Below, in pieces: positions 1 to 5,807 of a DNA stretch of 8,938 nt (positions are counted from its first letter, which is position 1; every line of letters begins with the position of its first letter). The DNA lies in assembly GCA_031281385.1 (NCBI GenBank), contig JAITFL010000019.1:1-8938 (forward strand), given 5' to 3'. The position numbers were made by a program, and so were the translations under genes. The notes below the pieces were generated by a model. It had not been told where the DNA came from and did not search any database. It worked only from the letters and a program-made list of their open reading frames with translations. This DNA is from Holophagales bacterium. Its GTDB lineage: Bacteria > Acidobacteriota > Holophagae > Holophagales > Holophagaceae.

Positions 1-1014
1 AATCGCAGGTCTCGCGCCGGGGCATACGCCAACCGCGAAGTCACCCTGATGTACTGGGAAATCGGGCGGCACATCGGCTCGGTGCTGCTCGGCGGCGAGC
101 GGGCCGGGTACGGGAAAAAGATTTTCTCGACACTGTCGAGAAAATTGGCGGAACGCTTTGGACAGCCATTCCACGAAGAAAACCTATACCGGATGGTCAA
201 ACTGGCGAGCCTGTTCCCGGACGCCGAAGTTCTGTCGAATTTTGCGGGGCAGCTGAGCTGGTCGCATTTTTGCGAGCTCATACGCATAGGCACGGAAGAA
301 GCGCGGCTATATTACGCGAAAGACGCTTTGGATCGGCGGCTGGGCATCCGGGAGCTCCGCCGCCAAATATCGCGGAAGGCATTCGAGCGCAGCGAAATCG
401 CCAACGCCGCCCTGACGGAGCAGTCCGCCGTGCCGTTCAACGTATTCAAAGACCCCTACCTGCTGGACACACTTGGCCTGAAGGACAACTACCTTGAAGC
501 AGATTTGGAGAAAGCCATACTGGCGGAGCTGGAGGCGTTCATACTGGAGTTCGGGCACGGCTTCGCATTCGTGGAGCGGCAGAAGCGCATGACGATGGAC
601 GGGGACGACTTTACCCTAGACCTTCTATTCTTCCACAGGACGCTGAAGCGGCTCATCGCGGTGGAGCTGAAAGTCGGCAAGTTCCTGCCCCAGTACGCCG
701 GCCAGATGGACTTCTATCTGAAGTGGCTGAACAGGTACGAGCGGCGGGAGGGCGAGAACGAGCCGATAGGCCTGATACTCTGCACGAAGGCGAGCCGCAA
801 CCAGATTGAACTGATGGAGCTGAACAAGTCTGGGATAGCCGTCGCGGAGTATTGGACCGACCTGCCGCCAAAGGCGGTTCTTGAAGAAAAACTAAAGGCG
901 ATCCTGCTGGAGGCGCGTGAGCGCTTGGGTCGCCGCATGCCAATACCCAAGGGTGCTGTCCAGAAACAGATCGAATACTTCCACGAAAGTGACGACGAGC
1001 AGGATGGCGAGTAG
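1..1014 (+). CDS. DUF1016 / YhcG-like PD-(D/E)XK nuclease (5' partial)
   Basis: Predicted DNA nuclease of the DUF1016 (YhcG) family. The frame is open from nucleotide 1, and the codons before the first ATG at 49 (residues such as YANREVTLMYWEIGR) match the usual N-terminal domain, where the LYWEIG-type motif is internal. The true start is therefore upstream of the window and ATG 49 is not the start. The N-terminal domain runs to about residue 140 of the visible protein. The C-terminal nuclease domain shows FVERQKRM, the acidic D in DFTLDLLFFHR and the catalytic E-x-K in AVELKVGKF, which fits a PD-(D/E)XK core. The acidic tail ESDDEQDGE precedes TAG at 1012-1014. Family members are frequent in defence islands and on mobile elements; their substrate is not settled. 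The gene is convergent with the helicase cluster, so it is probably a separate transcription unit. No frameshift or missing motif is visible. Confidence 0.93.
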   Translation, partial: NRRSRAGAYANREVTLMYWEIGRHIGSVLLGGERAGYGKKIFSTLSRKLAERFGQPFHEENLYRMVKLASLFPDAEVLSNFAGQLSWSHFCELIRIGTEEARLYYAKDALDRRLGIRELRRQISRKAFERSEIANAALTEQSAVPFNVFKDPYLLDTLGLKDNYLEADLEKAILAELEAFILEFGHGFAFVERQKRMTMDGDDFTLDLLFFHRTLKRLIAVELKVGKFLPQYAGQMDFYLKWLNRYERREGENEPIGLILCTKASRNQIELMELNKSGIAVAEYWTDLPPKAVLEEKLKAILLEARERLGRRMPIPKGAVQKQIEYFHESDDEQDGE

Positions 1015-1071
1015 TGCAGTTGGAACGATTGGACAGAGCCAAAATACACAGATACGGGCAATCATTTGGGA

Positions 1072-1100
1072 TTGACATTGATTTCGCTTGCGTGTACATT
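1072..1100 (+). promoter_or_regulatory. Candidate sigma70-type promoter, rightward
   Basis: TTGACA at 1072-1077 is an exact -35 consensus. A 17-bp spacer follows, then TACATT at 1095-1100, which matches the TATAAT -10 at four of six positions. Transcription would begin near 1107 and run into a region without a sizeable gene. A second weaker pair, TTGTTG (1173-1178) and GATAAT (1195-1200) with a 16-bp spacer, lies downstream. A promoter between two convergent 3' ends suggests an untranslated RNA or an antisense transcript. A tiny frame with ATG at 1116 (22 codons, to 1184) follows it but has no good ribosome binding site. Confidence 0.4.
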
Positions 1101-1106
1101 TTTAGA

Positions 1107-1330
1107 TAGGCAGCCATGAATCAACATTTTCAAGAGACCAGTTGCAGGGGCATAACTGGGGGCATGCTGTTTTTGTTGCCATAGCTAAATGGTTGATAAT
1201 AAACGATAAATCCGGTCGCTATAGCATCAGGGCGGCTATAAATGCGATGACTGAAAGAGGGGGCAACCATGCACATAAGAGCATCTGAGAAAAAGAGACA
1301 CCATCCCTAAGCCTACGGCTTAGGTTTCGC
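1107..1330 (+). ncRNA. Speculative noncoding RNA region
   Basis: Between the promoter candidate and the hairpin there is no plausible gene, yet the stretch is bounded like a short transcript. An inverted repeat CCAGTT/AACTGG (1138-1143 and 1154-1159) could form an early stem, and the perfect hairpin at 1306-1324 closes it. The hairpin is followed by TTTCGC rather than a long T run, so termination there would be weak or Rho-assisted. A 13-codon frame (ATG 1269 to the TAA inside the hairpin at 1308-1310) sits after a purine-rich GAGGGGGC and could be a leader peptide. The RNA assignment is inference from layout only. Confidence 0.2.
1306..1324. repeat. Perfect 8-bp hairpin with TAC loop
   Basis: CCTAAGCC (1306-1313) and GGCTTAGG (1317-1324) are perfect reverse complements around a 3-nt TAC loop, so either strand would form a stable short stem. 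It is followed on the + strand by TTTCGC and an eight-G run (1331-1338), and then by the 11-bp repeat array. Neither strand has a proper U-tract after the stem, so a classical intrinsic terminator is doubtful. A recombination or protein-binding hairpin, or the 3' end of an RNA, are alternatives. Confidence 0.6.
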
Positions 1331-1338
1331 GGGGGGGG
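1331..1338. repeat. Homopolymer run of eight G
   Basis: A run of eight G follows TTTCGC and directly precedes the 11-bp array. Poly-G tracts of this length are prone to slipped-strand change in many bacteria. Here the tract is outside any gene, so any effect would be on a promoter or an RNA. Single occurrence; no proof that it varies. Confidence 0.5.
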
Positions 1339-1342
1339 AAGC

Positions 1343-1429
1343 TGTTTCATGTCTGTTTCACTGCTGTTTCATCTCTGTTCGATACTGTTTCATCTTTGTT
1401 TTGTGAATGTTTCATACATGTTTTGTGTC
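1343..1429. repeat. Helically phased 11-bp repeat array (8 units)
   Basis: Eight units begin TGTT at 1343, 1354, 1365, 1376, 1386, 1397, 1408 and 1419, giving spacings of 11,11,11,10,11,11,11 bp. Five units carry TGTTTCA (1343, 1354, 1365, 1386, 1408), two carry TGTTTTG (1397, 1419), and one is TGTTCGA, lacking one T, which explains its 10-bp length. The remaining four bases of each unit are variable (often TCTC, TGTC or TCTT). The period is about one DNA helical turn, so every TGTT lies on the same face of the helix. This is what a cooperative protein-binding array or a bend would look like. The units are far too short and contiguous for CRISPR and do not lie in a gene. Confidence 0.85.
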
Positions 1430-1467
1430 TTTGGAGTTCCTAAACACAAGTATTGCTGGGGGATTGC

Positions 1468-1536
1468 ATGGATGACCTAAGCAAAAAAAACGTTGAAGGA
1501 TTCAGCAGCAAACGGCGGCGCTCTAAGCTCGATTGA
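1468..1536 (+). CDS. Possible 22-residue small ORF
   Basis: ATG at 1468 is preceded by GGGGGA five bases upstream, a fair ribosome binding site, and opens a 22-codon frame ending TGA at 1534-1536. The peptide is polar and basic towards its end (FSSKRRRSKLD). It lies just beyond the repeat array and runs towards the helicase 3' end, overlapping the leftward terminator candidate, including its A/T tract. I recognise no family. It could be a small peptide under control of the array, the N-terminal stub of a lost gene, or chance; chance is the most likely. Confidence 0.15.
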   Translation: MDDLSKKNVEGFSSKRRRSKLD

Positions 1537-1547
1537 TTGGCTTCAAC
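1483..1547 (-). terminator. Candidate terminator of the helicase cluster
   Basis: On the minus strand GTTGAAG (1547-1541) includes part of the helicase stop codon region. It pairs perfectly with CTTCAAC (1498-1492), and after one G a run of eight T follows (1490-1483). The loop is unusually long, about 42 nt, and may hold inner structure. Position right after the last gene and the T-run support a transcription end; the long loop makes it atypical. Confidence 0.4.
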
Positions 1548-4356
1548 CCTTATTTTGCGGTGCAATCTCGATGTATCCTATCAGCTCGGCCCTGTAGTCG
1601 CCGTCAAAGCTGGCGGCGTTTCGGTGCTTGATCTCTCTTTGCAGAGCGGGCTCCACGAATTTTTCAAACAGTTCCATCCTCTGCTCTTGCTGTAGGGCGG
1701 GGGGAGAGGGTTTGGCTCTAAAGTATTTTGCCGCCTGATGCTCTATCGCGGGCAGGCGCTTGCCTTCTAGGTCAACGGCTATGGGCAGCAGGGAAGCCCG
1801 GCGCTCCATGCCCTTGGACACCTCCACCGCCCACATAGACAGCATCGCGGGTTCAGCAAGTCCGTTAGAGCCGTCCATGCCGCCCGTTCCATCGGACACG
1901 GATATTCCAATCTCTTCTGGCGGCAGGGTTCGCCAGCGATCCAGTGCCTCTTTTACCAGAGGGTGGTCAAGGCCCATCAGTTGGCTGCCGTCGTCTTCGG
2001 TCGCCCTTTCGCGGTTTGTGGTGAAGCGGGCCACCGAAGCGCCCTCCGCGTCCAGCAGGTCATAAGTTTCGTCGCCTGTCTTTTGCAGTTTTTGCTTAGA
2101 GAGCGCAGCCGATGCAGAAAAGAACTCCACAAGCCTCTCTACACTACTCTTGACGTCGGAGTATGGCCTATAGTCGTCTAGGCTGAAGCCCTCTAGGCTT
2201 TGGAACAGGTCGAACACCACATCTCTGGCTTCCTTGGAATTTTGCAGCGCGGCCTCCAGCTCTTCCGCGGTGCGCTTCAGCTCTGGGTCCGAAAGCGCCT
2301 CTTGGTAAAGGCGGTCGTAGTTGATCCTTTCGGACAGTTGGCCCAATATTTGGGATCGCAGGTCTTCTGCCACGTTTCCCGCGTCGTCTATTTTTCCAAC
2401 GGCGCGGGCTATCTCTTCCAGTTTTTCGTCCAGCATCATAAAGATTTTGCCCTCTATGGTGTCCGAAAGCGCCAGGTTGTACACTTGGGCCGTGTGGCGC
2501 TGCCCATAGCGGTGTATGCGCCCTATGCGCTGCTCCATGTCCATCGGGTTCCAGGGCAGGTCAAAGTTGAACAGGACTCTTGCGAATTGAAGGTTGATGC
2601 CCTCGCGCCCCGCTGCGGTGCAGACCATCACGCGAGGGCCGTCCGTCTTTTGGAAGCGGCGCAGCGACGCCGCCTTTGCGCCATGGTCCCCGCCCTTTAG
2701 GACTGTCGTCCCCTTGTCCGGAAAATGGCCGTCTATCTCTTTTATCAATAGTTCGACTGTGCCAAGGTAGGTGGCGAATACGACTATCTTTTCTTTTGGG
2801 TCTTGGCTCCACAGCTTGCCAAGGCCCTCCAACAACTTTGCCACCTTGGTCTCGCGCTTTGCGGGCATGGCCGCGAGCAATTCGCGTATGCGCTCGCGCT
2901 CTTTGGGCAGCGCCAAGCTCACCGCGATGGGGGCGGCGTCCTCGAATTCCAGGGCAAGCCTTTCCGCGCCAAGGTTGTCCGCCGCCTGTTCCAGTCTTTC
3001 CTCGTCCAGTTTTTTTGCAAGCCTAAACTTCATGTCGGCCAAAATGCGGTCGGCCTCGATGCGGCCCAGATTGTCGCGGGGCAGGCCCATGTCGTTGTGT
3101 ATCATCTCCCGCGCTTCAGACAGCAACTGCTCGCGGCCCTCGGCGTCCAGAGCCTTGTCCCGCAGCAGCGATTCGTGCAGCGTCAGCGCGAGCAGGCGTT
3201 TTCTAAGCGTGCGGCGCACCGCCGCAAAGCTGCTGGCCGCGATTTTTTGGAATATGACCATCAAAAAGCCCAGTGCGCGGCCTTGGTTGCCTTGGCGGCG
3301 GGCCAGGTTGAAGCCGTCCATCAGGTAGTCGCGCAGCTTGTCGTAAAAAAACTTTTCCTCGTCTGACATCATGCTAGATTCTGTCGTCACCTGGCGCCGC
3401 GCAAACAGGGGCGAGCCGTCGGGCCGGCATGCGTCCGCCTTTGTCCGGCGGATCATCATCTGGTTTAGCCTGTGGCGGTTTTCCACCATGTCGGTCGGGT
3501 CGCAGAAAAGCCCCGGATCCAGCAACTGCGTCAGCATCCAAAATCTAAAATGATCCCCTTGGTGCGGCGTGGCCGAAAGCATCAAGATGTCCCTGGTGCG
3601 CCCACCAAGGGCCTCGCCCAGCTTGTAGTTTTCCGTCTTTTTCACCTTTCTGCCGCTGTGGCGCAGGGCCGTTAGGTGGTGCGCCTCATCGAACACTATC
3701 AGATCCCACGGCGGCGCTTCCATCAGGCGTTTGATGCGTGCGGGGCGCTTTAGTGTGTCTATGCTGGCTATGAGCCTGTCGTGCTTGGCAAAGGCGTTGC
3801 TTTTGCGGTCTGTCACGTCGCCCTCCGAGCCGAACACCTCGAAATCCAAGTGGAACACCTCGTTAAGCTCGCGGTGCCAGTTGTTCACAAGCCCGGCCGG
3901 AACCACTATCAGGGCGCGTGACAATTCGCCCTTGCTGGCCAGTTCGCGCAGCAGCAGGGCCGTTTCTATTGTTTTGCCAAGCCCCACCTCGTCCGCTATC
4001 AAAAAGCGTCGCCTATGCGCGTTGGCCACTCGGTGCGTCAACACCACTTGGTGCGGCAGCAGGTCTATCTTGGCCGAAGTAAGCGCAGGGGCGTTTTCCA
4101 TAAGCGGCAGCGCGTGGGACTCGAATGACAGCCAGGCCCTTAGCGCCCTCTCGTGGCCGCCGCTTACGCCGCCCAATATCTGCTCGGCCCTCGTTAGCTC
4201 CAGTTGCAACGAGCCAATTGGCACCAAGCGCTCGCCGCTGCCAAAGAAAGCGCGGATGTAGCCATCTTGCTCGGCGCCAAGGGCTACGCCCCTGCCGTAT
4301 TCGGGGTGCCTGATGCGCATGCCGGGTGCGATGATATTCTCTGTCGCTGTCGTCAT
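1543..4356 (-). CDS. SNF2-type (RapA/DrmD-like) DEAH helicase
   Basis: Superfamily 2 ATP-dependent DNA translocase, about 937 residues. An N-terminal small beta module (residues ~10-50, PGMRIRHPEYGRGV) precedes the helicase core. Motif I DEVGLGKT is at ~122-129, the Walker B box DEAH at ~223-226, and SAT at ~261-263. A charged, probably helical insert covers ~330-510. The second RecA lobe has KIVVFATY (~523), motif V GREGINLQ (~583-590) and the arginine-finger motif QRIGRIHRYGQ (~609-619). The DEVGLGKTIE form of motif I is typical of the RapA/SNF2-related group. The ~300-residue C-terminal part is not recognisable to me. I prefer ATG 4356 because it forms an ATGA overlap with the upstream 40-codon frame and follows AAGGCG; an ATG at 4395 would add 13 residues. 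It is probably the last gene of the leftward cluster. A role in phage defence next to a methyltransferase, as for DISARM DrmD, is inference. Confidence 0.95.
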   Translation of the reverse strand: MTTATENIIAPGMRIRHPEYGRGVALGAEQDGYIRAFFGSGERLVPIGSLQLELTRAEQILGGVSGGHERALRAWLSFESHALPLMENAPALTSAKIDLLPHQVVLTHRVANAHRRRFLIADEVGLGKTIETALLLRELASKGELSRALIVVPAGLVNNWHRELNEVFHLDFEVFGSEGDVTDRKSNAFAKHDRLIASIDTLKRPARIKRLMEAPPWDLIVFDEAHHLTALRHSGRKVKKTENYKLGEALGGRTRDILMLSATPHQGDHFRFWMLTQLLDPGLFCDPTDMVENRHRLNQMMIRRTKADACRPDGSPLFARRQVTTESSMMSDEEKFFYDKLRDYLMDGFNLARRQGNQGRALGFLMVIFQKIAASSFAAVRRTLRKRLLALTLHESLLRDKALDAEGREQLLSEAREMIHNDMGLPRDNLGRIEADRILADMKFRLAKKLDEERLEQAADNLGAERLALEFEDAAPIAVSLALPKERERIRELLAAMPAKRETKVAKLLEGLGKLWSQDPKEKIVVFATYLGTVELLIKEIDGHFPDKGTTVLKGGDHGAKAASLRRFQKTDGPRVMVCTAAGREGINLQFARVLFNFDLPWNPMDMEQRIGRIHRYGQRHTAQVYNLALSDTIEGKIFMMLDEKLEEIARAVGKIDDAGNVAEDLRSQILGQLSERINYDRLYQEALSDPELKRTAEELEAALQNSKEARDVVFDLFQSLEGFSLDDYRPYSDVKSSVERLVEFFSASAALSKQKLQKTGDETYDLLDAEGASVARFTTNRERATEDDGSQLMGLDHPLVKEALDRWRTLPPEEIGISVSDGTGGMDGSNGLAEPAMLSMWAVEVSKGMERRASLLPIAVDLEGKRLPAIEHQAAKYFRAKPSPPALQQEQRMELFEKFVEPALQREIKHRNAASFDGDYRAELIGYIEIAPQNKG

Positions 4357-4475
4357 TGGGCGCCTTGGCCTAGTGATTCCAATTTGTTCAGCCATGCGTT
4401 AAAGTGCGGGCCCAGCGTGGCCTTTACAAATGCCTCTTCGGTTTGGCCTTCCAGCAGCATCAGCAGGCGCATCAT
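4353..4475 (-). pseudogene. Internally deleted DUF4276 gene (40 codons)
   Basis: A 40-codon frame begins with ATG at 4475-4473, overlapping the ATPase stop as ATGA, and ends with TGA at 4355-4353, overlapping the helicase start as ATGA. Its N-terminus RLLMLLEGQTEEAFV is the typical opening of DUF4276 proteins. The LxEGxTE motif resembles the conserved-Glu strand of Toprim-like nucleases. Its C-terminus PHFNAWLNKLESLG looks, from memory of the family, like the usual DUF4276 C-terminal helix (P-x-F-x-x-W-L-x-x-LE-x-L). Intact members are around 200 residues, so about 160 residues, including the expected acidic metal-binding motif, are missing with the frame preserved. Both coupling junctions are intact, which would keep helicase translation linked to the ATPase. 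It may still be made as a short peptide; nuclease activity is not expected. The family call is strong for the N-terminus and tentative for the C-terminus. Confidence 0.6.
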
Positions 4476-5443
4476 GGCCTGCCCCCAAGGACGTTCTTTT
4501 CCCAAAGCTCCCCAAGGCTGTATTCTTCCAGCCAGCCTTTGAGTTTTTCGCTGTCTAGCCTATTGAAGGTTGTCTTTGATCCATCGTGTTCGGCCACTAT
4601 CACGTCATTTGGCCCAAAGTGGTTGAGCAGCGTGACCGACTGCGTTGTTGCTATCACTTGGCTGCGCGTTGCCGCCGCGTCCAGCATTTCTGCCAAAACG
4701 CGGATGGCAAAAGGATGCAGGCCAAGTTCGGGTTCGTCCAGCAGTATTAGGGGCGGTGGCTCGGGCTGCAGCAGCAGCGCGGCTAGGCAGATGAAGCGCA
4801 GCGTGCCGCTGGAAAGGGAGTATGCGTTAAAATAGGCGTTGGAGCCTTTTTGCCGCCACTCCAGCTTGATCTTGTTTTCGTTCAGATGATGGGGCGCAAG
4901 GACAAAGCGATCAAAGAATGGCGCGACCAGCCTGACGTGTTCTTCGATCATCCGAAAGGAAATGGGTTCTTTTTCCTGCATCCAGTACAGAAATGCGGGA
5001 AGGTTTGCGGCGTCGTGACGAAGCCAGCGATTGTCATGCAAATCGGCGATCCGCTTTGCGGGGGACAAATCAGACGTGTCGTCAAAGTGATAGGCTACCC
5101 ATTTTTGGGCTATGTCGCGCACTGATTTTTGTGAATCCTCCACCACGACCAGCGAGCTTCGCTCGTTTTTTAGCGAAACGCTAAATGTTTCGCCCTCAAA
5201 AAACAGCTTCACTGATATTTCGGGCGTTGTTTTGGAGCCATGGTGCAAAAAATGGTCTGATTCGTCGGCGACATGCACTTTGAGGCAGTTCGAGGCATAT
5301 TGCTCCAGCAGCTTGAACGCACCCATCAGGTTGCTTTTGCCCGACCCATTTGCGCCTATCACCACGTTGAGATTTTCAAGCGTCAGCTCGGCGTTTTCTA
5401 TTGACTTGAAGCCCTTGATCTCTATTTTTTTTAGTGTCTGCAT
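4472..5443 (-). CDS. AAA ATPase, RecF/SMC-like (COG4637/AAA_21 type)
   Basis: Predicted cytoplasmic ATPase of 323 residues with an ABC/SMC-type head. The N-terminus IKGFKSIENAELTLENLNVV is the usual opening. Walker A is GANGSGKS at residues 30-37, an ABC-like signature LSSGTLRF at 210-217, Walker B LILLDEPELGLHP at 232-244, and an ATTQS switch segment at ~265-269. The middle region is short, with no long coiled coil, and family members I know of are often somewhat longer (~370 residues). Such ATPases are commonly paired with a DUF4276 or other Toprim-type effector. Here the following gene is only a DUF4276 stub, joined by an ATGA overlap. ATG 5443 gives the canonical N-terminus, though its ribosome binding site is weak (GGAAGCG at some distance). 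The 650-bp gap upstream suggests that it needs its own promoter or reads through from the methyltransferase operon. Confidence 0.93.
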   Translation of the reverse strand: MQTLKKIEIKGFKSIENAELTLENLNVVIGANGSGKSNLMGAFKLLEQYASNCLKVHVADESDHFLHHGSKTTPEISVKLFFEGETFSVSLKNERSSLVVVEDSQKSVRDIAQKWVAYHFDDTSDLSPAKRIADLHDNRWLRHDAANLPAFLYWMQEKEPISFRMIEEHVRLVAPFFDRFVLAPHHLNENKIKLEWRQKGSNAYFNAYSLSSGTLRFICLAALLLQPEPPPLILLDEPELGLHPFAIRVLAEMLDAAATRSQVIATTQSVTLLNHFGPNDVIVAEHDGSKTTFNRLDSEKLKGWLEEYSLGELWEKNVLGGRP

Positions 5444-5527
5444 GTCGCCGCTTCGCTTCCAGAGATACTTGTAACATCAAATCCTATTGCTGATTCGGTA
5501 AATACAAGATGCATGGCCGCTTGTTCC

Positions 5528-5554
5528 ATTGTCAACTGAGCCACTTGCAAAACT
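5528..5554 (+). repeat. Left arm of 27-bp imperfect inverted repeat
   Basis: Matches the reverse complement of 6013-6039 at 23 of 27 positions, with the inner 11 bases CTTGCAAAACT identical. The outer part contains ATTGTCAA, whose complement TTGACA is an exact -35 hexamer directed leftward towards the ATPase gene, but no matching -10 was found at 16-18 bp. Confidence 0.7.
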
Positions 5555-5807
5555 GTCCTCACGCCCATCGGAGCCATCTCCATGCATCCGCCCGACCATC
5601 GAAGAGGCCGTGCGAAGCGCGGCAGGGGGTCTGGGGGGCGACCGGGGCGGCGCGAAAACGACATCGAACAAAGTTGAAAACGTCCATGGAATCATTATCG
5701 TCCAATGTGCCGCAGAAACCAACGGAGGATGTCTCGCGTATCCAAGCGCAAGCGCAGGATACCGAGAAGTTGCGAGCGACGACGGTAAGAAAGGCAGCAA
5801 AGTGCCG

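Larger units (their letters stand above)
1015..1542. other. 528-bp convergent intergenic region
   Basis: This stretch separates the rightward nuclease gene from the leftward helicase gene and has no convincing protein gene. The longest in-frame runs with a start are about 22 codons. It is not empty: it holds a near-consensus rightward promoter, a perfect 8-bp hairpin, an eight-G run, an eight-unit 11-bp repeat array and a leftward terminator candidate, each listed separately. Its base composition is more AT-rich than the flanking genes by eye. A noncoding RNA or a recombination/regulatory site is a better guess than a decayed gene, but neither is proven. Confidence 0.6.

Noticed and set aside
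653..1117. 154-codon minus-strand frame opposite the nuclease gene
   Set aside because: Antisense to the conserved PD-(D/E)XK domain; arginine/serine/proline-rich shadow.
1306..1324. Hairpin as a classical intrinsic terminator
   Set aside because: Neither strand has a U-rich tract after the stem; only TTT then CGC on the + strand.
1200..1330. tracrRNA-like or omegaRNA-like sequence
   Set aside because: GCTATA segments, a following GACTGAAAGA and a terminal hairpin superficially recall such RNAs, but there is no Cas9, IscB, TnpB or repeat array nearby and I could not pair a convincing anti-repeat.
1343..1429. CRISPR array
   Set aside because: Units are 11 bp in total with no separate repeat and spacer portions, and there are no cas genes in the window.
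2200..3366. Long + strand frames opposite the helicase gene
   Set aside because: They lie entirely antisense to a well-defined SNF2 helicase core with all motifs; shadow frames.
5507..5535. Promoter for the ATPase gene at the minus-strand TTGACA (5535-5530)
   Set aside because: The -35 is perfect but the sequence 16-18 bp downstream (GCATCT region) is a very poor -10.
5431..5664. 77-codon minus-strand frame overlapping the ATPase start
   Set aside because: Arginine/proline-rich beginning, spans the repeat arm, ends inside the ATPase gene; no supporting feature.
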